DNA from: Alphaproteobacteria bacterium
Lineage (GTDB): Bacteria; Pseudomonadota; Alphaproteobacteria; CACIAM-22H2
DNA length: 64,000 nucleotides
Direction: 5' to 3'
NCBI GenBank assembly: GCA_017308135.1
Contig: JAFKFM010000007.1
Location: forward strand, 576,001-640,000
In this document: in pieces, positions 60,785-64,000 of the stretch
Layout: the number at the start of each line of letters is the position of its first letter
How positions within the stretch are numbered: position 1 is the stretch's first letter
The notes under the pieces: generated by a model
The model's database searches: none
The model's input: only the letters and a program-made list of their open reading frames with translations
Told to the model about the DNA's origin: nothing
Made by a program: the position numbers and the translations under genes

Positions 60785-61734
60785 ACGAAATGACCCCGCA
60801 GCCGAAAATCTCGATCGTCGTGCCGGTGTTCAACGAACGCCAAAACTTGCCCATGTTGCACGAGCGCTTGACCAAGACGCTCGATGGCACGGGCAAAAGC
60901 TGGGAAATCCTCTACACCGACGACGGCAGCAAGGACGGCTCGATCGACCTGCTGAAGCAATTCCATGCGGCGCGGCCCGCGGAAGTGCGGGTGATCGAGT
61001 TCGAACGCAACGCCGGCCAGCATATGGCGATCATGGCCGCGTTCGAACGCGCGCGCGGCGATACGGTCGTCACGATCGACGCCGACTTGCAGAATCCGCC
61101 CGAGGAAATTCCGAAGCTGCTGGCGCTGGCCGATCAAGGCCACGACGTCGTCGGTTCGGTCCGCAAGAACCGCCAGGACGTCGGCTGGCGCGTGTGGGCG
61201 TCGCGCGCGATGAACTGGGTGCGCGAGCGCATCACCGGCATCCGCATGACCGATCAAGGCTGCATGCTGCGCGCCTATTCGCTGCCGATCGTGCGCCTGA
61301 TCGTCGCGACGGGGGAGCAATCGACGTTTATCCCGGCGCTCGGCCAGCATTTCGCCGCCAACCCGGCCGAAGTCGAAGTCGACCACGCCGCGCGCCATGC
61401 GGGCGAGAGCAAATACTCGCTCTACAAGCTCGTGCGCCTGAACTTCGATTTGATGACCGGTTTCTCCGTCGTACCGCTGCAATTGTTCACCATCGTCGGC
61501 ATGTTGGTGACGGCGGGCTCGCTTGGCCTGGTCGCGATCATTCTGGGCCGGCGCATCTTCATCGGATCGGAAGCCGACGGCGTGTTCACGCTGTTCGCCT
61601 TCCTCTATTTTCTCGCCGGCGTGATGATCATGGGGATCGGGCTGCTGGGCGAATATGTCGGCCGCATCTATCAGGAAGTGCGCAAGCGCCCGCGCTTCCA
61701 GATCCGCGCCGTCCACGAAAAGCTGGATACGTAA
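60781..61734 (+). CDS. arnC: Undecaprenyl-phosphate 4-deoxy-4-formamido-L-arabinose transferase
   Basis: 317-residue GT2 enzyme with an N-terminal catalytic domain and two C-terminal membrane spans. Donor-binding Asp in YTDDGSKDGS near residue 45 and metal DxD in TIDADLQNPPEE near 101; spans near residues 235-260 and 265-295 (GVFTLFAFLYFLAGVMIMG). GTG start overlaps the previous stop (GTGA); ATG at 60790 is the alternative. It joins the formylated Ara4N to undecaprenyl phosphate at the inner membrane. Confidence 0.88.
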   Translation: MNEMTPQPKISIVVPVFNERQNLPMLHERLTKTLDGTGKSWEILYTDDGSKDGSIDLLKQFHAARPAEVRVIEFERNAGQHMAIMAAFERARGDTVVTIDADLQNPPEEIPKLLALADQGHDVVGSVRKNRQDVGWRVWASRAMNWVRERITGIRMTDQGCMLRAYSLPIVRLIVATGEQSTFIPALGQHFAANPAEVEVDHAARHAGESKYSLYKLVRLNFDLMTGFSVVPLQLFTIVGMLVTAGSLGLVAIILGRRIFIGSEADGVFTLFAFLYFLAGVMIMGIGLLGEYVGRIYQEVRKRPRFQIRAVHEKLDT

Positions 61735-62636
61735 TGCCGGGCATCGTCGTTTTCGCGTATTCCGAAGTCGGGCATGCGTGCCTCGACGAGTTGTTGAAGC
61801 GCGGCCACGACGTGCGCCTCGTCGCCACGCATGCGGACGATCCGGGCGAGAACAAGTGGTTCCGCTCGGTCGCCGAGCGCGCGCGCGAAGCGGGGATCGA
61901 GACCACGATCCTCGAAGCCAAGGACGGGCCGTGGCTCGAAAACCGCGTCGCCGAGTTGGCACCCGATCTGATCCTCTCCGCCTATTACCGGCGGATGATT
62001 CCGATGCGCATTCTCGATCGCGCCGCGCGTGGGGCGGTCAATATGCACGGTTCGTATCTACCCAAATATCGCGGCCGCGCGCCGGCGAATTGGGCGATCT
62101 TGCATGGCGAGACGCAGATCGGCGTGACGCTCCATCATATGGTGAAGCGCGCCGACGCGGGCGACATCGTCGATCAGGAAGCGGTCGATATCGGCCCCGA
62201 AGAGACGACCGCCGACGTCACCGTCAAATGTGTGGCCGCCGCCCGCCGGGTTTTGGCGCGGCAGATCGATGCGCTATTGGCCGGGACCGCACCGCGCATT
62301 CCGCAAGACGAGTCCCAGGCGACGTATTTCGGCGGCCGCAAGCCGGAGGACGGGCGGATCGATTGGACGAAGAAGGCCGCCGATATCGTCAATCTGGTGC
62401 GCGCGGTGTCCGAGCCTTATCCCGGCGCGTTCAGCGATGTAAGCGGCAAGCGCCTGTTCGTCTGGCGCGCCAAAGCCGTGCCGGGGCAAGGCAAGCCCGG
62501 CACGCTGATTTCGGCCGTTCCGCCGGTGATCGCTTCGGGGCAGGGCGCGGTTCAGCTGATGCGCTGGAACTGGGCGGACCAGCCCAAAGCCGAGGCCGGG
62601 GGGCTGGGGCTGGAAACGGGCGCCTCTCTGGGCTAG
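61734..62636 (+). CDS. arnA: UDP-4-amino-4-deoxy-L-arabinose formyltransferase (ArnA N-domain, stand-alone)
   Basis: 300-residue formyltransferase equivalent to the N-terminal half of E. coli ArnA. Catalytic Asn and His are in NMHGSYLPKYRG near residue 102, the Asp in RADAGDIVDQE near 140. The C-terminal OB-like domain runs from about residue 205. It formylates UDP-Ara4N using 10-formyl-tetrahydrofolate. Its ATG overlaps the arnC stop by one base. In E. coli this is fused to the UDP-glucuronate decarboxylase; here the second half is a separate gene after a 37-base gap. Confidence 0.87.
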   Translation: MPGIVVFAYSEVGHACLDELLKRGHDVRLVATHADDPGENKWFRSVAERAREAGIETTILEAKDGPWLENRVAELAPDLILSAYYRRMIPMRILDRAARGAVNMHGSYLPKYRGRAPANWAILHGETQIGVTLHHMVKRADAGDIVDQEAVDIGPEETTADVTVKCVAAARRVLARQIDALLAGTAPRIPQDESQATYFGGRKPEDGRIDWTKKAADIVNLVRAVSEPYPGAFSDVSGKRLFVWRAKAVPGQGKPGTLISAVPPVIASGQGAVQLMRWNWADQPKAEAGGLGLETGASLG

Positions 62637-62673
62637 AAAGCCCGTCTTGTTCACTTTTTCCTAGGCCGTCCTC

Positions 62674-63735
62674 GTGAGCCTCAAAGTCCTGATTCTCGGC
62701 GTCAACGGATTCATCGGTTCGAATCTGTCGAAACGTATCCTCGAGACGACCGACTGGTCGATCTACGGCATGGACGTGCAGCGCGACAAGATCGAGGAGT
62801 TCCTCGGCAATCCGCGCTTCAACTACGTCGAAGGTGACATCACGATCAATCGCGAATGGATCCAGTACCACGTCAAGAAATGCGACGTGGTCCTGCCGCT
62901 GGTCGCGATCGCCACGCCGATTTCCTATGTGCGCGAACCGCTGCGCGTCTTCGAACTCGATTTCGAAGCGAATCTCGCGATCATTCGCGACTGCGTGAAG
63001 TGGAACAAGCGCGTCGTGTTCCCGTCGACGTCGGAAGTCTACGGCATGTCGGCCGACACGCCGTTCGACGAGGAGCATTCGAATTTCGTGCTCGGGCCCA
63101 CGGGCAAGCAGCGCTGGATCTATTCCTGCTCCAAGCAATTGCTCGACCGCGTGATCCACGCCTACGGCCTCGAAGGCAAGCTGCGCTACACGCTGTTCCG
63201 CCCGTTCAACTGGATCGGGCCCAAGCTCGACAATATCTGGGCGGCGAAGGAAGGCTCCTCGCGCGTGCTGACGCAGTTCGTCGGCAATATCGTGCGCGGC
63301 GAGAATATCAGCCTGGTCGCCGGCGGCGCCCAGCGCCGTTGCTTCCTTTATATCGACGACGCGATCGATTGCCTCGTGCGCATCATCGCCAACAAGGACG
63401 GCTGCGCCGACCAGCGCATCTTCAATATCGGCGAGCCGAAGAACGATTGCTCGGTGCGCGAATTGGCCGAAGCGCTGCTCGACGAGATCGCGCTCTATAA
63501 GGGCTTCGACGACGTGCGCAAGAAGGTGAAGCTGATCGACGTCGATCCCGGCGCCTATTACGGCAAGGGCTACGAGGATATTCAAGTCCGCGTGCCCTCG
63601 GTCGCGGCGGCGGAGAAATATCTCGGCTGGCGCCCGACGACCGATCTGCGCACCGCGTTGCGCCTGACGCTCGACTATTATCTTCTGTCGAAGTCGCAGG
63701 ACGCGGGCGATCTCTCGTCCTCGCCGGTGCAATGA
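62674..63735 (+). CDS. arnA: UDP-glucuronic acid decarboxylase (ArnA C-domain, stand-alone)
   Basis: 353-residue extended SDR equivalent to the ArnA C-terminal domain. NAD motif GVNGFIGSN near residues 9-17, catalytic Ser/Glu in STSEVYGM near 112, Tyr and Lys in YSCSKQ near 149-154, and the decarboxylation Arg in RPFNWIGPKLD near 174. It oxidatively decarboxylates UDP-glucuronate to UDP-4-keto-pentose, the aminotransferase (ArnB) substrate. GTG start at 62674; an ATG-initiated alternative is not seen. Its stop overlaps the arnD ATG (ATGA). Confidence 0.88.
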   Translation: MSLKVLILGVNGFIGSNLSKRILETTDWSIYGMDVQRDKIEEFLGNPRFNYVEGDITINREWIQYHVKKCDVVLPLVAIATPISYVREPLRVFELDFEANLAIIRDCVKWNKRVVFPSTSEVYGMSADTPFDEEHSNFVLGPTGKQRWIYSCSKQLLDRVIHAYGLEGKLRYTLFRPFNWIGPKLDNIWAAKEGSSRVLTQFVGNIVRGENISLVAGGAQRRCFLYIDDAIDCLVRIIANKDGCADQRIFNIGEPKNDCSVRELAEALLDEIALYKGFDDVRKKVKLIDVDPGAYYGKGYEDIQVRVPSVAAAEKYLGWRPTTDLRTALRLTLDYYLLSKSQDAGDLSSSPVQ

Positions 63736-64000
63736 CGGGGCGCCCGCGCCTCGCCATCAAGATCGACGTCGATACCGACCGGGGGACGCGCGAAGGTATC
63801 GCACCCCTGGCGCGCGCGCTCGAAAAGCACAACATCCTCGGCACGTTCCTGTTCTCGATGGGGCCGGACAATACGGGCCGCGCGATCAAGCGCATTTTCC
63901 GCCCCGGCTTCTTCGCCAAGGTCAGCCGCACCAGCGTCGTCCAGGTTTACGGTCTACGCACGCTGATGAACGGCGTGCTGCTGCCGGGGCCCGACATCGC
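63732..64000 (+). CDS. arnD: ArnD-like deformylase (3' end outside window)
   Basis: First 89 residues of a polysaccharide-deacetylase (NodB-fold) protein. KIDVDTDRGTREGI near residue 10 carries the metal-binding Asp of the family, and FLFSMGPDNTGRAIKRIFRPGF near 40 matches ArnD. ArnD removes the formyl group from undecaprenyl-phosphate-Ara4N before flipping. The ATG overlaps the preceding stop by four bases. The gene continues beyond the window. Confidence 0.85.
   Translation, partial: MTGRPRLAIKIDVDTDRGTREGIAPLARALEKHNILGTFLFSMGPDNTGRAIKRIFRPGFFAKVSRTSVVQVYGLRTLMNGVLLPGPDI

Overview
The window is dense, high-GC bacterial DNA. Genes are tightly packed and often overlap by 4 bp (ATGA, GTGA, CTAG). 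The gene families, the alphaproteobacterial initiator-tRNA remnant and the SapC/Arn content suggest an alphaproteobacterium, possibly Rhodospirillales; this is an inference from gene content, not a phylogeny. One segment (about 43.3-47.7 kb) is visibly AT-rich with different codon use and looks acquired.

Layout. 1-5819: end of a sugar-type ABC importer operon (two permeases, one ATPase) followed by two FAD oxidoreductases. 5830-7950: mobile-element scar with a frameshifted tyrosine integrase, a small ORF and a 3'-half copy of a tRNA-Lys(CTT) followed by a terminator. 8013-36210: a 28-kb catabolic region with three blocks. The first is a divergent pair of operons: flavin reductase, Gfo/Idh/MocA dehydrogenase, CocE-type hydrolase, SDR and cupin on the minus strand; FMN-dependent monooxygenase, alpha/beta hydrolase, SDRs and sugar isomerase on the plus strand. 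The second is a cupin and a LysR regulator beside a plus-strand operon with two phytanoyl-CoA-type dioxygenases around a TctCBA transporter and a racemase-like gene. The third holds a ThDP enzyme, an isocitrate-lyase/PEP-mutase-type lyase, a NitT/TauT-type ABC importer, a LysR regulator, LeuCD-type hydratase subunits and an aldehyde dehydrogenase. A second copy of the tRNA-Lys 3' half lies at 36329-36378.

36418-42990: a self-contained catabolic module. An amidohydrolase, a 3-hydroxyisobutyrate-dehydrogenase-like enzyme, a GntR regulator and a TRAP transporter (DctM, DctQ, DctP) are on the minus strand; a PdxA-family dehydrogenase diverges from them, with a perfect operator-like palindrome between. 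42991-49243: a decayed tRNA-fMet 3' half, then a translationally coupled metallophosphoesterase plus GHKL/Hsp90-like ATPase, a complete tyrosine integrase, iterated integrase-arm-like repeats and an intact tRNA-Met(CAT). The two-gene cassette is the best candidate in the window for an undescribed system, possibly anti-phage defence.

49357-64000 looks like core genome: a glycosyltransferase, a secreted protein, a SapC protein, a FAD/Fe-S 2-hydroxyacid dehydrogenase with its GntR regulator and a divergent glyoxylate aminotransferase (two identical TTGGTATACCAA operators between), an Hpt phosphotransfer protein, a DMT exporter, hypoxanthine phosphoribosyltransferase, and then a lipid A aminoarabinose (Arn) operon running off the right end, in which ArnA is split into two genes.

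Together the genes suggest a soil or water heterotroph that takes up many organic acids and sugar-like compounds through four importer classes (sugar ABC, NitT/TauT ABC, TTT and TRAP), each beside its own oxidoreductases, hydrolases and regulator, with integrase/tRNA scars marking where modules were added.
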